Shown here in pieces: positions 1-10,540 of a DNA stretch of 64,000 nucleotides. A program made the translations under genes and the position numbers. Origin of the DNA: Nocardia wallacei (GTDB lineage: Bacteria > Actinomycetota > Actinomycetes > Mycobacteriales > Mycobacteriaceae). Location: positions 2,604,001 to 2,668,000 of the forward strand of contig NZ_AP023396.1 of NCBI RefSeq assembly GCF_014466955.1, given 5' to 3'. Under the pieces are notes generated by a model that saw only the letters and a list, made by a program, of their open reading frames with translations, was not told where the DNA came from and searched no databases. How positions within the stretch are numbered: position 1 is the stretch's first letter; the number at the start of each line of letters is the position of its first letter.

Positions 1-868
1 GCTCGCTCGAGGCGATCAGCACGGCCGGATCACCGGCGCGGCGCGGCGAGTCGACCGCGGCGATCGGGCGGCCGGTGACCCGCTCGCACGCCGAGATCAC
101 CTGGCGCACCGAGAAACCCGTGCCGCTGCCCAGGTTGAAGACGCGGTGCTCGCCCGGCCGCGAATCGGCCAGCGCCAGCAGGTGCGCCTGCGCCAGATCA
201 CGAATGTGGATGTAGTCACGGATCGCGGTGCCGTCGGGGGTCGGGTAGTCGGTGCCGAAGACCGAGATCGACTTCCGATGGCCCAGCGCCGTCTGCAACA
301 CGAGGGGGATGAGATGCGTTTCCACCACCCGGTTCTCGCCGAGCCCGCCGTAGGCGCCGGCGACATTGAAATAGCGCAGGCTGGTCGCGCCCAGCCCGTG
401 CGCCACCGCGTAGGAGGTGATGGCGTGGTCGATGGCGAGCTTCGACGCACCGTACGGGTTCGTCGGGCGGGCGGGCGAATCCTCGGTGATCGGCACCTGT
501 TCCGGCTCGCCGTACACCGCCGCCGTGGAGGAGAACACCAGCCGCGGAGTTCCGGCGCGGCGCATCGCCTCGAGCAGGCTCAGCGTCTTCACCACGTTGC
601 CGTGCCAGTACTTCTCCGGCTGCTGCACCGATTCGCCGACCAGCGACTGCGCGGCGAAATGCAGGACGCCGTCGAAGGATTCGGACTCGATCAGCTCCAC
701 GCCGACGGTCGCGATATCGCCGTCGACGAACTTCGCTCCGCTGGGCACACCGTCGGCGTTGCCGGTGGACAGATCGTCGACCACCACCACCTCGTGGCCG
801 TCCTCGATCAGGACCTGCGCGCACACTCCGCCGACGTACCCGGCGCCACCCGTCACCAGAAGTTTCAT
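1..868 (-). CDS. galE: UDP-glucose 4-epimerase, 3'-truncated by the window edge
   Basis: Reverse-strand frame starting with ATG at 868 and still open at base 1, so only the first 289 or so residues are present. The N terminus reads [14 protein letters not shown], the Rossmann NAD-binding motif of extended SDR epimerases, followed by [14 protein letters not shown], an SST active-site triad segment, and the catalytic YGASK (Tyr-x-x-x-Lys). The later RYFNVAGA and [10 protein letters not shown] segments are typical of GalE, which interconverts UDP-glucose and UDP-galactose for cell-wall galactan and Leloir metabolism. It lies 3 nt downstream of ideR on the same strand, so the two are probably cotranscribed. 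The C-terminal part lies outside the window. Confidence 0.9.
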   Translation of the reverse strand, partial: MKLLVTGGAGYVGGVCAQVLIEDGHEVVVVDDLSTGNADGVPSGAKFVDGDIATVGVELIESESFDGVLHFAAQSLVGESVQQPEKYWHGNVVKTLSLLEAMRRAGTPRLVFSSTAAVYGEPEQVPITEDSPARPTNPYGASKLAIDHAITSYAVAHGLGATSLRYFNVAGAYGGLGENRVVETHLIPLVLQTALGHRKSISVFGTDYPTPDGTAIRDYIHIRDLAQAHLLALADSRPGEHRVFNLGSGTGFSVRQVISACERVTGRPIAAVDSPRRAGDPAVLIASSE

Positions 869-871
869 ACC

Positions 872-1558
872 TCAGACCAGCTTCACCTGGACGGCATGCG
901 CCATCTCGTCGGACAGTTCGTACCCTTCGTGGCCGGGCACCGAGATGGTCACCACACCCGGCTTGGTCTCCACGGTCACGCGGGCGTCGGGCACCACGCC
1001 CGCCTCGCGCAGCTGGCCGATGACATCGGGGTCGGTCTGGATGTGCTCGGACAGCCGCCGCACCACCACGGCCGACACCTGGCCGGCGGGCAGATCCGAC
1101 AACCGGATCAGCTTCTCCTCGTCGGAGGAGTTCGGGACGACGCCGAGCTCGTCCAGGCCCGGGATCGGGTTGCCGTACGGGGAGGTGGTGGGGTTGTTGA
1201 GCACCTCGACGAGGCGGCGCTCGACGTCCTCGCTCATCACGTGCTCCCAGCGACAGGCCTCGGCGTGGACGTTCTGCCAGTCCAGGCCGATCACGTCGAC
1301 GAGGAGCCGCTCGGCGAGCCGGTGTTTGCGCATGACCGCGATGGCCATGGCCCGGCCCTTGTCGGTGAGCTCGAGGTGCCGGTCACCCGCCACGGTCAGC
1401 AAACCGTCGCGCTCCATCCGAGCGACCGTCTGACTCACCGTCGGGCCGCTCTGCTCGAGGCGTTCGGCGATCCGCGCGCGCAGCGGTGTGACGCCTTCCT
1501 CCTCGAGGTCGTAGATGGTACGGAGATACATCTCCGTGGTGTCGACCAGATCCTTCAC
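872..1558 (-). CDS. ideR: Iron-dependent transcriptional regulator IdeR (DtxR family)
   Basis: 228 residues from a GTG start. The N-terminal winged helix (VDTTEMYLRTIYDLEEEG, then SGPTVSQTVARMERDGLL) and the dimerization/metal-binding domain (HAEACRWEHVMSEDVERRL) match mycobacterial IdeR almost word for word, including the Met, Cys, Glu and His metal ligands. A C-terminal SH3-like domain follows (about residues 150-228). IdeR with Fe(II) represses siderophore and iron-uptake genes and activates storage genes. It is followed after 3 nt by galE. The metallophore locus about 28 kb away in this window shows no visible IdeR box, so this regulator is probably not its direct switch. Confidence 0.96.
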   Translation of the reverse strand: MKDLVDTTEMYLRTIYDLEEEGVTPLRARIAERLEQSGPTVSQTVARMERDGLLTVAGDRHLELTDKGRAMAIAVMRKHRLAERLLVDVIGLDWQNVHAEACRWEHVMSEDVERRLVEVLNNPTTSPYGNPIPGLDELGVVPNSSDEEKLIRLSDLPAGQVSAVVVRRLSEHIQTDPDVIGQLREAGVVPDARVTVETKPGVVTISVPGHEGYELSDEMAHAVQVKLV

Positions 1559-1810
1559 CTGTTACCCCTTCGTCGGCACGAATTCTACCTACGCGCGGCT
1601 GCGACCCCGCGCGTCAGCGTCTTTCGCGGGTTCCGCGGCAACCCGGAGGGCACCGGAGCGCCCTCGGTGCGCGCCTGCCGCGGCGCGCGTCCGCGCTGTC
1701 TTGCATTTCTACTGCATGACAACGACAAATGGGGTCCGCTGCTTCCCCGTGTTCGGCCGCGGCCCGCGACGGGCCCGGACCGGGCCCGGGCGTGCATTAG
1801 CGTGGCAAGC

Positions 1811-3043
1811 ATGGCAAGCGACGCCACCGTGGTGTGGACCGACCGGTTCCTGGACTACAGCTGGACACCGACGCACCCGATGAAGCCCGCTCGCCTGCGC
1901 TTCACCATGGCCCTGGCCCGCGGTCTCGGGCTGCTCGAGGGCATCGAGACGCTGTCGCCCGAGCCGGCGGCCGAGGCCGACCTGCTGCGCGTCCACGCAC
2001 CCGCCTACCTCGACGCCGTCCGCCGGGCCCGCCCCGCCCCGCCGGGCAGCGGGCCACCGGTCGCGCCGCCGTTCGGGCTCGGGTCCGACGACAATCCGGT
2101 GTTCCCGCGCATGCACGAGGCGGCCTCGGTGATCGTCGGCGGCACCCTGGCCGCCGCGGGCGAGATCGCCGCCGGTCGCACCCGGCGGGCGGTGAGCATC
2201 GGCGGCGGCATGCATCACGCGATGCCGGCCGCGGCCGCCGGGTTCTGCATCTACAACGATGTGGCCGTGGCCATCTCGTGGCTGCTGGATCACGGTTTCG
2301 ACCGCATCGCCTACGTCGACGTCGACGTTCACCACGGCGACGGCGTGCAGCGCGCGTTCTACGACGACCCGCGCGTGCTGACGGTCTCGATCCATCAGCA
2401 TCCGGCCACGCTGTGGCCCAACACCGGCTGGCCGGAGGAGTCCGGTGGCGGCGCGGCCGAGGGCACGGCGATCAATCTGGCGATGCTGCCCGGCACCCGG
2501 GATGCCCAGTGGCTGCGCGGTTTCCACGCCGTCGTGCCGGGCGCGCTGGCGGCGTTCCGGCCACAGCTCCTGATCAGCCAGTGCGGTGTCGACACGCACC
2601 GCGAGGACCCGCTGGCCGACCTGGACCTGACCGTGGACGGCCAGCGCGCGGCGTTCGTGGCCATGCGCGAACTGGCCGACCGCTACGCCGAAGGACGCTG
2701 GCTCGCAGTCGGCGGGGGCGGCTACGGCCTGATCCGCGTGGTGCCGCGCGCCTGGACGCATCTGCTCGCCACCGCCCTCGATCGAGACCTGCACCCGGGC
2801 ACCGAGATTCCGGCCGAGTGGCTGGAACAGGTGCGCGCCTACGCGCCGGCCGTGCGGCCCCCGCACACCATGAGCGACGGTGGCGACACCGACTTCGCCC
2901 GCTGGGACGGCCCGGGCGGCGCCCCCGAGACCGGTGACGCCCGGGCGGACCGCGCCCAGCGCGCCGTGGACACGGCCGTGCTGGCCACCCGCCGAGCGAC
3001 GTTCGGACTGCTGGGCCTGGACCCGGAGGACCCTCGTGACTGA
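1811..3043 (+). CDS. acuC: AcuC-type deacetylase (histone deacetylase superfamily)
   Basis: 410 residues if translation starts at ATG 1811; an in-frame GTG at 1802 is an alternative, and no strong ribosome-binding site precedes either. The class I HDAC fold is clear: GGGMHHAMPAAAAGF carries the tandem histidines, YVDVDVHHGDGVQ the zinc-binding Asp/His, and GGGGYG the C-terminal glycine-rich loop. AcuC enzymes remove acetyl groups from lysines, classically from acetyl-CoA synthetase. The stop codon overlaps the start of the next gene, a protein-acetyltransferase-type fusion, so writer and eraser are probably made from one transcript. It is divergent from ideR across about 250 nt. Confidence 0.9.
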   Translation: MASDATVVWTDRFLDYSWTPTHPMKPARLRFTMALARGLGLLEGIETLSPEPAAEADLLRVHAPAYLDAVRRARPAPPGSGPPVAPPFGLGSDDNPVFPRMHEAASVIVGGTLAAAGEIAAGRTRRAVSIGGGMHHAMPAAAAGFCIYNDVAVAISWLLDHGFDRIAYVDVDVHHGDGVQRAFYDDPRVLTVSIHQHPATLWPNTGWPEESGGGAAEGTAINLAMLPGTRDAQWLRGFHAVVPGALAAFRPQLLISQCGVDTHREDPLADLDLTVDGQRAAFVAMRELADRYAEGRWLAVGGGGYGLIRVVPRAWTHLLATALDRDLHPGTEIPAEWLEQVRAYAPAVRPPHTMSDGGDTDFARWDGPGGAPETGDARADRAQRAVDTAVLATRRATFGLLGLDPEDPRD

Positions 3044-5726
3044 ACCCGACCGACCCGACACCCCACGGCAGCCGCCGCCTCCGCCGCAGCACTGGGTGGC
3101 CGATGTGCTGGCGGCCGACGGCGGTGTCGTGCGCCTGCGCCCGATCACGCCGGACGACGCCGAGGCGTTGCAGCGGTTCCACGCCGGGCTCTCCGACCGG
3201 ACCCGCTATCTGCGGTATTTCGGCCCGTACCCGCGCATGACACCCAAGGACCTGTACCGCACCACGCACGTCGACTACCGCGACCGCGTCGGGCTGGTGG
3301 TCGAGCTGGGCGAGAGCATCATCGCGGTCGGGCGCTACGAACTGCTGTCGGACCGGGCGGGGCCGCGCGCGGCCGAGGTGGCCTTCGTGGTGGCCGACGG
3401 GCATCAGGGCCGCGGGCTGGGTTCGATCCTGCTCGAGCACTTGGCCGGCGCGGCCGCCGAGAACGACATCGCGACCTTCGTCGCCGAGGTGCTGGCGGAG
3501 AACAACGCGATGGTGACGGTCTTCCGCGACGCCGGCTACCAGGTGCAGCGCAGCCGCGACGGCTCGGTCCTGCATCTGGAATTCGCCATCGATCCGACCG
3601 AGGCGCTGCTGTCGGTCCGGGATTCGCGGGAGCGGGCGTCCGAGGCACGCAGCGTCGGCAATCTGCTCAGCCCGGGGTCGATCGCGGTCATCGGCGCCAC
3701 TCCGTCCGCGGGGCGGGTCGGTGGCGCGGTGCTGGCGAATCTGCTGTCGGGGGTGTTCCAGGGGCCGGTGTACCCGGTCAATCCGAACCGCGGCTCGGTG
3801 CGGGGGGTGCGTGCCTACGCGACGGTGCGCGACATCCCCGACGAGGTGGACCTGGCGGTCGTGGCCGTGCCGGCCACCGAGATCCAGTCGGTCCTCGACG
3901 ACTGTATGGCCAAGGGGGTCAAGGGCTTGGTCGTGCTGACCGCGGGGTTCTCCGAGACGGGCCCGGCGGGATTCGCCGCGGAACGCGATCTGGTGGCCGC
4001 GGTGCGCGGGCACGGTATGCGCGTCGTGGGCCCGAGCGCGCTGGGCATCGCCAACACCGATCCCGCGGTGTCGTTGAACGCCACGCTGGCCTCGGTGCTG
4101 CCCGGCCGCGGCCGGGTGGGCTTCTTCTGCCAGTCCGGGCCGCTGGGCGCGGCCATCCTGGGCGAGGCGGCCGCCCGCAAACTCGGCCTGTCGACCTTCG
4201 TCTCCGCCGGCAACCGCGCCGACGTCTCCGGCAACGACCTGCTGCAGTACTGGGATACCGATCCCGACACCGATGTGGTGCTGCTGTACCTGGAGACCTT
4301 CGGCAATCCGCGCAAGTTCTCCCGGATCGCGCGGCGGGTGGCGCGCAGCAAACCCATCGTGGCCGTCAGCAGCGGCCGCAACGCCACTCGCACGGTCCCG
4401 GTCAGCGCGCTGGAACGCTCGGTGGAACGAGACCTGTTCGCCCAGGCGGGCATCGTGCAGGTGGACACCATCTCCGAACTGTTCGACTGCGCGATGCTGC
4501 TGGCCTACCAGCCGCTGCCGAGCGGGCCGCGGCTCGCGGTGATCGGCAACAGCGCCGCACTGGGCTGGCTGGCGGTCGACGCGGCCCGCGGCGAGGGACT
4601 GGCCGTGCGCGCGCCGACGGATCTCCGACCGCAGGCCACGCCCGCCGATTTCCTGACGGCGGTGGCGGCGGCGATGGATTCGCCCGATATCGACGCGGTG
4701 ATCGTGATCTTCGCGCCGCCGGTTCCGGTGTCGGTGTCGGCGTACGCGGAGGCGATCCGCACCGGCGCGCAGACAGGCACGAAACCCGTGCTCACCACGT
4801 TCGTCGCCGATCACGGCATGCCGAATCTGCTGACGGTGCGAGGCGCCGGCGGCACCGTCGAACGCGGGTCGATCCCGTCGTATCCGGATCCCGAACGGGC
4901 CGCGCGGGCGCTGGCCCGGGTGCGCCGCTATGCCGACTGGCGCACCCGGCCCGCCTCGCTCATCGTGCGGCCCGCCGACGTGGATACCGAACGGGCTCGA
5001 AACCTGGTGGGGGAGTGGATGTCTCGCGCGCCCGAGGGACAGTGGCTCGGCGATCTCGAGGCGGTGGACCTGCTGGCCTGCTACGGCATCCGGGTGGTCG
5101 AATTCCGCGAGGTGCGCGACGAGGACGGCGCCGAGCAGGCGGCCGCGGAGCTGGGATATCCCGTGGCGGCGAAGGCGACCGGCGAACTGTGGCGCAACCG
5201 GCCCGACCTGACCGGCGTGCGCCTGGATCTGTGGCGGCCGTCCGCGGTGCGGCGCGCCTATACCGACCTGGCCGAGGTCTCCGGCAACGAGGTGGTGCAC
5301 ATCCAGCGCATGGCGACCAAGGGCGTGGGCTGTGTGCTGCGCGTGCAGGACGATCCGTCGTTCGGCTCGGTGATCAGCTTCGGCCTCTCGGGCACCATCA
5401 TCGACCTACTCGGCGACCGGGTCTACCGCGCCCTGCCCCTGACCGAGGCCGAATCGGTCGCACTCATCGACGCGCCCCGCGCCGCCCCCCTCCTGGACGG
5501 ACAGACCGGCGTTCCGGGCAAGACCATCGGCGAACCGGTCGACAAACAAGCCCTTTCCCAACTGGCACAACGCATCTCGGCCCTGTGCGACGACCTCCCG
5601 GAAATCCGCGAACTGTCCGTCGAGCCGATCCTGGCCTCCCCCCGAGGCGCCGAAATCCTCTACGCCCGCGCCCGAATAGGCCCCGAACCCAGCCGCTTCG
5701 ACATAGGCCCCCGCCGCCTGGCCTGA
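3036..5726 (+). CDS. Pat-like GNAT acetyltransferase fused to NDP-forming acyl-CoA synthetase
   Basis: 896 residues from a GTG that overlaps the acuC stop by 8 nt. Order of domains: proline-rich leader (1-25), GNAT acetyltransferase (about 30-185, acetyl-CoA loop GHQGRGLGS), then CoA-binding and ligase domains of the ADP-forming acetyl-CoA synthetase family (about 205-650, SPGSIAVIGATPSAGRVGG), then an ATP-grasp segment (about 665-890, ACYGIRVVEF and AAKATGELW). Proteins of this architecture act as lysine acetyltransferases; here GNAT is N-terminal, as in Streptomyces PatA, and opposite to Salmonella Pat. Whether the ligase half still has catalytic activity cannot be read from the sequence. 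Confidence 0.85.
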   Translation: MTEPDRPDTPRQPPPPPQHWVADVLAADGGVVRLRPITPDDAEALQRFHAGLSDRTRYLRYFGPYPRMTPKDLYRTTHVDYRDRVGLVVELGESIIAVGRYELLSDRAGPRAAEVAFVVADGHQGRGLGSILLEHLAGAAAENDIATFVAEVLAENNAMVTVFRDAGYQVQRSRDGSVLHLEFAIDPTEALLSVRDSRERASEARSVGNLLSPGSIAVIGATPSAGRVGGAVLANLLSGVFQGPVYPVNPNRGSVRGVRAYATVRDIPDEVDLAVVAVPATEIQSVLDDCMAKGVKGLVVLTAGFSETGPAGFAAERDLVAAVRGHGMRVVGPSALGIANTDPAVSLNATLASVLPGRGRVGFFCQSGPLGAAILGEAAARKLGLSTFVSAGNRADVSGNDLLQYWDTDPDTDVVLLYLETFGNPRKFSRIARRVARSKPIVAVSSGRNATRTVPVSALERSVERDLFAQAGIVQVDTISELFDCAMLLAYQPLPSGPRLAVIGNSAALGWLAVDAARGEGLAVRAPTDLRPQATPADFLTAVAAAMDSPDIDAVIVIFAPPVPVSVSAYAEAIRTGAQTGTKPVLTTFVADHGMPNLLTVRGAGGTVERGSIPSYPDPERAARALARVRRYADWRTRPASLIVRPADVDTERARNLVGEWMSRAPEGQWLGDLEAVDLLACYGIRVVEFREVRDEDGAEQAAAELGYPVAAKATGELWRNRPDLTGVRLDLWRPSAVRRAYTDLAEVSGNEVVHIQRMATKGVGCVLRVQDDPSFGSVISFGLSGTIIDLLGDRVYRALPLTEAESVALIDAPRAAPLLDGQTGVPGKTIGEPVDKQALSQLAQRISALCDDLPEIRELSVEPILASPRGAEILYARARIGPEPSRFDIGPRRLA

Positions 5727-5753
5727 ACCAACCGCCCAGCCTCGCAGCCGTGG

Positions 5754-6317
5754 TCACACCGGAGGGTGAGCGATTCTCTCGACGGCCGCGAGAACTCGAG
5801 GAAAGGTGGTGAAGCCCTCGGCGGCGAGGAAGTGGCCGCCGCCGGGTAGTTCGATGCGCTCGGCGGAGAGGGCGGTGGCCAGGGCGCGAGAGGCGGCCGG
5901 CGGGACGATTTCGTCGTTGTCGGAGTGAATCATGACGCGGGCGGCGATCCGCGGCGCCAGGGCGGCGGCGTCGGGGCTGTCGGTCAGGTACTCGTCCAGC
6001 TCGGGGACGGCGGCGAGGGGGCGCAGGAAGCCGGAGACAGCGACGAGACCGCCGAGCCGCCAATCGGTTTCGAGCCCGGCCAGAAATCGCAGCGCCGTGA
6101 TCGTGCCGAGGCTGTGGGTGACCAGCACGGTATCGAGGTCCACCGTCGCTATGTCGGCGGCGAGCCGGGCATCCCACTCCGCCCGGACCGGGGCGTCCGG
6201 AGTGGGCAGCTCCAGGATCGAGACGCGGTGCCCGTCGGCGGCGAGCCGCGCGGCGAGCCAGGGGAACCAGTGGTCGTCGACTCCGGCCGAGTAGCCGGGC
6301 ACTATGTAGATTCGCAC
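5754..6317 (-). CDS. RBBP9/YdeN-family alpha/beta serine hydrolase
   Basis: 187 residues from a GTG at 6317, chosen because family members begin at [12 protein letters not shown]; an ATG at 6359 or 6377 would add 14 or 20 poorly conserved residues. The nucleophile elbow is THSLGT with catalytic Ser, the acid is in HSDNDEIVP, and the His is in GGGHFLA near the C terminus. Family members are small intracellular esterases or hydrolases of unknown physiological substrate. It converges on the Pat-like gene, leaving 27 nt between stops, and is divergent from ppc. Confidence 0.78.
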   Translation of the reverse strand: MRIYIVPGYSAGVDDHWFPWLAARLAADGHRVSILELPTPDAPVRAEWDARLAADIATVDLDTVLVTHSLGTITALRFLAGLETDWRLGGLVAVSGFLRPLAAVPELDEYLTDSPDAAALAPRIAARVMIHSDNDEIVPPAASRALATALSAERIELPGGGHFLAAEGFTTFPRVLAAVERIAHPPV

Positions 6318-6438
6318 GCCTGCGGAACCGACCGACCGGCATCGGCTATTCCGTGGCATCGCGGTGATCGTGTGCACGCCGTCCCGGCGTGACCGGTGCC
6401 ACCCTGGTGCGCGGGCGCCGATGGTCGATACTGGCCCT

Positions 6439-9210
6439 ATGCGCGAAGATCAGATCGAGGCTGCGACCGCGCCACTACGGGACGACATCCGCTTCCTGGG
6501 TGCCATCCTGGGCGAGACGATCCGCGACCACGAGGGCCCCGAGGTGTTCGAGCTCATCGAACGGGTCCGGGTGGAGGCGTTCCGGGTGCGCCGGTCCGAG
6601 GTGGAGCGCAGTGCCGTCGCGGACATGTTGCGCGACACCGACATTCGGGTGGCCCTGCCGCTGATCCGGGCCTTCAGCCACTTCCTCCTGCTGGCCAATC
6701 TGGCCGAGGACCTGCAGCGCGACCGGCGGCGCGCGGTGCACGTGGCGGCGGGGGAGCCGCCGCAGGAGTCCAGCCTCGCCGCCACCTACCGCAAGCTCGA
6801 CGCGGCCCGGCCCGACGGCGACGCGGTGGCCGAGCTGCTGGCCGACGCGCTGATGTCCCCGGTGATCACCGCGCATCCCACCGAGACCCGCCGCCGCACG
6901 GTCTTCGACGTGCAGGCCCGCATCACCGAACTGATGCGCCGCCGCCAGCGCTACACCGAGGGCGAGCCCGAGTACGCCGACATCGACACTCAGCTCCGCC
7001 GCCAGATCCTGCTGCTGTGGCGCACCGCCCTGATCCGCTTGGCGCGCCTGCGCATTCAGGACGAGATCGAGGTCGGCCTGCGCTACTACGACCTGACCCT
7101 GCTCGAGGTCATCCCGCGCATCAACGCCGAGGTCCGCGACGCGCTCCGCGCCCGCTGGCCCGGCCGCGACCTGCTCGCCCGCCCCATCCTGCGCCCGGGC
7201 TCCTGGATCGGCGGCGACCGTGACGGCAACCCCAACGTCACCGCCGAGGTGGTGCATCGGGCCACTCATCGCGCGGGTGCCGTCGCGATCGGCCACTACC
7301 TGAAAGAGCTTGTGGGACTGGAGAAGTCGCTGTCGCAATCGGCGCGGCTGGTGCCGATCACGCCGGAGCTGGCGGAGCTGGCCGACGCCGGTTTCGACGA
7401 TTCCCCGCAGCGCGCCGACGAACCGTACCGGCGGGCGCTGCGCGGCATCCGGGCGCGGCTGACGGCCACCGCGCTCCGATCGCTGGGCGAGGTCCCGGGC
7501 GAAGGCGTCGGGCCGGTCGGAGCACAGGCCCGTCCGTACACCCTCCCGCGGGAACTGCTCGACGACCTGAACACCGTCGACGCCTCGATGCGCGCCTCGG
7601 GTGACGGCCTGCTCGCCGACGACCGCCTCGCCGGGCTGCGCGGTGCGGTCGAGACCTTCGGCTTTCACCTGCAGGGCCTGGATATGCGCCAGAACTCCGA
7701 GGTGCACGAACAGGTGGTCGCGGAGCTGTTCGCCTGGGCGGGAGTGCATTCGGACTACGCGAGTCTGCCCGAGCCGCAGCGCGTCGAACTGCTGGCCGCC
7801 GAACTGAGCACCCGCCGCCCGCTGCTCGGACCCACCGCGCGACTGAGCGAACTGGCCGCGAAGGAACTCGGCGTCCTGCGTGCGGCGAAGGCGGCCCTGG
7901 ACGATCTCGGTCCCGACACCGTGCCCAATTCGATCATCAGCATGTGCACCTCGGTCAGCGACGTGCTCGAGGCCGCTCTCCTGCTGAAGGAGTCCGGCAT
8001 TCTCGATCCGGGCGACGCCGACACTCCGCCGGCCAGCCCGACAGGTGTGGTACCGCTGTTCGAAACCATCGACGACCTGCGCCACGGCGCCGACACGCTG
8101 GTCGCCGCCCTCGAGGTGCCGGCCTATCACCGGCTGGTCGCGGCACGCGGCATGCAGCAGGAGGTCATGCTCGGTTACTCCGACTCCAACAAGGACGGCG
8201 GCTACCTCGCCGCCAACTGGGCGCTGTATCGCGCCGAACTCGATCTGGTGGACGCGGCACGCAAGACCGGTATCCGGTTGCGGCTGTTCCACGGTCGCGG
8301 CGGCACGGTCGGTCGCGGCGGCGGCCGCAGTTACGACGCCATCCTCGCCCAACCCGCCGGTGCCGTACGCGGCTCGCTGCGCCTCACCGAACAGGGCGAG
8401 GTGATCTCGACCAAGTACGCCGAGCGCGGCACCGCCCACCGCAACCTGGAGGCGCTGGTCGCGGGCACGCTGGAATCGACGCTGCTGGATGTCGAGGGTC
8501 TGGGCGCCGACGCCGAACCGGCCTACGAACTGTTCGACGAGCTGGCGGAGCTGGCGCGGCAGGCGTACGCCCGGCTGGTGCACGAAACACCCGGCTTCGT
8601 CGACTACTTCCGCGCGTCCACCCCGATCGCCGAGGTGGCCGACCTCAATCTGGGCAGCCGCCCCGCCTCCCGGAAGCCGACCAGTTCGGTCAGCGACCTG
8701 CGCGCAATCCCGTGGGTGATGGCCTGGAGCCAATCTCGGGTGATGCTGCCGGGCTGGTACGGCACGGGCTCGGCGATCGAGCAGTGGGTGGGCGACGACC
8801 CGCAACGCCTCGCCACGCTGTCGGACCTCTACCGGCGCTGGCCGTTCTTCCGCACGGTGATGTCGAATCTGGCGCAGGTGATGGCCAAGGCCGACCTGGA
8901 CATCGCCGCCCGCTACGCCGAGCTGGTGGACGATACGGCCTTGCGCGACACCATCTTCGGCATGATCCGCGCGGAATTCGATCGCACCGCCCGCATGCAC
9001 GCCGCCGTCACCGGCAGCGATCAGCTCCTCGCCGACAACCCGGCCCTGGCCGAGTCGATCCGCAACCGGTTCCCGTACCTGGAGCCGCTGAACCAGATGC
9101 AGGTGGAGCTACTGCGTCGCCGCCGCGCGGGCGACGACTCGGAACTGGTGGAACGCGGCATCCTGCTGACCATGAACGGCCTGGCCACGGCGCTGCGGAA
9201 CTCCGGATAG
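6439..9210 (+). CDS. ppc: Phosphoenolpyruvate carboxylase
   Basis: 923 residues, the usual length for bacterial PEPC. The catalytic His lies in [14 protein letters not shown], and the second signature region contains [13 protein letters not shown] and [13 protein letters not shown]. The C terminus ends in [12 protein letters not shown], close to the canonical ...GIAAGMRNTG. The enzyme carboxylates PEP to oxaloacetate as an anaplerotic step. ATG 6439 gives the standard N terminus; an in-frame ATG at 6421 is possible. No clear Shine-Dalgarno is seen, so leaderless translation is plausible. Confidence 0.95.
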   Translation: MREDQIEAATAPLRDDIRFLGAILGETIRDHEGPEVFELIERVRVEAFRVRRSEVERSAVADMLRDTDIRVALPLIRAFSHFLLLANLAEDLQRDRRRAVHVAAGEPPQESSLAATYRKLDAARPDGDAVAELLADALMSPVITAHPTETRRRTVFDVQARITELMRRRQRYTEGEPEYADIDTQLRRQILLLWRTALIRLARLRIQDEIEVGLRYYDLTLLEVIPRINAEVRDALRARWPGRDLLARPILRPGSWIGGDRDGNPNVTAEVVHRATHRAGAVAIGHYLKELVGLEKSLSQSARLVPITPELAELADAGFDDSPQRADEPYRRALRGIRARLTATALRSLGEVPGEGVGPVGAQARPYTLPRELLDDLNTVDASMRASGDGLLADDRLAGLRGAVETFGFHLQGLDMRQNSEVHEQVVAELFAWAGVHSDYASLPEPQRVELLAAELSTRRPLLGPTARLSELAAKELGVLRAAKAALDDLGPDTVPNSIISMCTSVSDVLEAALLLKESGILDPGDADTPPASPTGVVPLFETIDDLRHGADTLVAALEVPAYHRLVAARGMQQEVMLGYSDSNKDGGYLAANWALYRAELDLVDAARKTGIRLRLFHGRGGTVGRGGGRSYDAILAQPAGAVRGSLRLTEQGEVISTKYAERGTAHRNLEALVAGTLESTLLDVEGLGADAEPAYELFDELAELARQAYARLVHETPGFVDYFRASTPIAEVADLNLGSRPASRKPTSSVSDLRAIPWVMAWSQSRVMLPGWYGTGSAIEQWVGDDPQRLATLSDLYRRWPFFRTVMSNLAQVMAKADLDIAARYAELVDDTALRDTIFGMIRAEFDRTARMHAAVTGSDQLLADNPALAESIRNRFPYLEPLNQMQVELLRRRRAGDDSELVERGILLTMNGLATALRNSG

Positions 9211-9287
9211 CGAAAACCGATGTAGCGCCGACCGGTTCGCGCTCTGCCCGGAGGGGACGGGCCGCGCGGGCGCCGGCCGGCGCTCGT

Positions 9288-9313
9288 GATGATCACCAAC
9301 CCACGTGATCATC
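9288..9313. terminator. Perfect hairpin between convergent ppc and sigB
   Basis: Arms GATGATCAC and GTGATCATC form a 9-bp perfect stem with an 8-nt loop, midway between two convergent stop codons. There is no T-tract on either side, which is common for actinobacterial terminators. A protein-binding site is the alternative. Confidence 0.5.
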
Positions 9314-9378
9314 GCGGGGGTGCTGGGCCGGATTCCGGACGGCCCAGCGTCTGCGGGGGCGTTGCTGCCCCGGTTCGC

Positions 9379-10347
9379 TCAGCTGGCGTAGGCACGCAGG
9401 CGATCGGCGCGCTCACCCTTGCGCAGCTTCGCCATGACCTCGCGCTCTATCTGGCGCACGCGCTCGCGGGACAGGCCGAACAGCTTGCCGATCTGGTCCA
9501 GCGTGCGCGGCTGGCCGTCGTCCAGGCCGAACCGCAGCCGGATGACCTGCTGTTCACGCTCGTCCAGCGTGGCCAGCACACTGCGCACGTCGCGGTGCAT
9601 CAGTCCGGCGATGACGGCACTCTCGGCCGAGGTGGCCTCGGAGTCCTCGATGAAATCGCCGAGCGGGGCCTCTTCGTCGCTGCCCACCGGCATGTCCAGG
9701 CTTACCGGGTCGCGGCTGTGGTCGAGCAGATCGGCGATCTTCTCCTCCGGGATGCCCGACTCGGCTGCCAGTTCGGCATCGGTGGCCTCGCGGCCCAGCT
9801 GCTGGTGCAGTTCACGCTTGATCCGAGCGAGCTTGTTGACCTGCTCGACCAGGTGCACGGGCAGTCGGATGGTGCGGCTCTGGTCGGCCATGCCGCGGGT
9901 GATGGCCTGCCGGATCCACCAGGTGGCGTACGTGGAGAACTTGAAGCCCTTGGTGTAATCGAACTTCTCCATCGCGCGGATCAGGCCCAGGTTGCCCTCC
10001 TGGATCAGGTCCAGCAGCGGCATGCCGCGGCCGGTGTAGCGCTTGGCGAGCGACACGACCAAGCGCAGGTTCGCCTCGAGCAGATGCTGGCGCGCGGCCT
10101 GGCCGTCCCGTACCAGGATCGCCAGGTCCCGTTTGCGCGTCGCCGACAATCGCTTGCCTGTCTCCAACAGGTGTTGGGCATAGAGGCCCGCCTCGATGCG
10201 CTTGGCCAGCTCGACCTCGTCGGCGGCCGTGAGCAGCGCCGTCTTACCGATCCCGTTCAGGTACACCCGTACCAGGTCGGCGGCGGGGCTCTGGGCGTCG
10301 AGGTCCTGTTCGCTGGCGCGCACTCCAGTGGTGGCGGGGCTTGTCAT
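9379..10347 (-). CDS. sigB: Principal-like sigma factor SigB
   Basis: 322 residues with sigma regions 1.2 ([15 protein letters not shown]), 2 ([24 protein letters not shown] with [12 protein letters not shown]), 3 ([12 protein letters not shown]) and 4.2 ([18 protein letters not shown]). The length, the lack of the long acidic N terminus of SigA and the closeness to ideR all match SigB of mycobacteria and Nocardia, the general-stress and stationary-phase sigma factor. A strong Shine-Dalgarno (AGGAGG) precedes the ATG. Upstream sequence fits an ECF-type promoter (see that entry). Confidence 0.93.
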   Translation of the reverse strand: MTSPATTGVRASEQDLDAQSPAADLVRVYLNGIGKTALLTAADEVELAKRIEAGLYAQHLLETGKRLSATRKRDLAILVRDGQAARQHLLEANLRLVVSLAKRYTGRGMPLLDLIQEGNLGLIRAMEKFDYTKGFKFSTYATWWIRQAITRGMADQSRTIRLPVHLVEQVNKLARIKRELHQQLGREATDAELAAESGIPEEKIADLLDHSRDPVSLDMPVGSDEEAPLGDFIEDSEATSAESAVIAGLMHRDVRSVLATLDEREQQVIRLRFGLDDGQPRTLDQIGKLFGLSRERVRQIEREVMAKLRKGERADRLRAYAS

Positions 10348-10382
10348 GACTTGCCTCCTGTCGGTGGTGTCTCACTCCGAAC

Positions 10383-10408
10383 AACGGACCCGACACTGGG
10401 AAAGTTCC
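10383..10408 (-). promoter_or_regulatory. Candidate ECF-sigma promoter of sigB
   Basis: On the minus strand GGAAC (10408-10404) is followed after 17 nt by CGTT (10386-10383), about 36 nt ahead of the sigB ATG. GGAAC-N17-CGTT is the element recognised by SigE/SigH-type ECF factors, and mycobacterial sigB is known to be driven by such factors. No transcription start was measured. Confidence 0.6.
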
Positions 10409-10424
10409 CCGCCACAGTCCCGGT

Positions 10425-10448
10425 AAACCGCAGCTGAGCTGCGGGTTT
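10425..10448 (-). terminator. Hairpin ahead of sigB, probable terminator of the methyltransferase gene
   Basis: Arms AAACCGCAGCT and AGCTGCGGGTTT pair around one base with a single bulged G. Read on the minus strand the stem ends in TTT. It sits about 95 nt past the stop of the leftward methyltransferase gene and just upstream of the sigB promoter. Confidence 0.5.
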
Positions 10449-10540
10449 CACCACTTCCATCTGAGAAGTTCCTAAGAAGCAAGTGGTCCGGGGACGCCGG
10501 GTGCGCGCTGTTGCCGGGTGGCTACCCGCGACGCCCCCGA

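Noticed and set aside
146-1810. Long plus-strand open frame ahead of acuC
   Set aside because: It is antisense to galE and ideR, both recognised by strong family motifs. The deacetylase begins at about 1,811.
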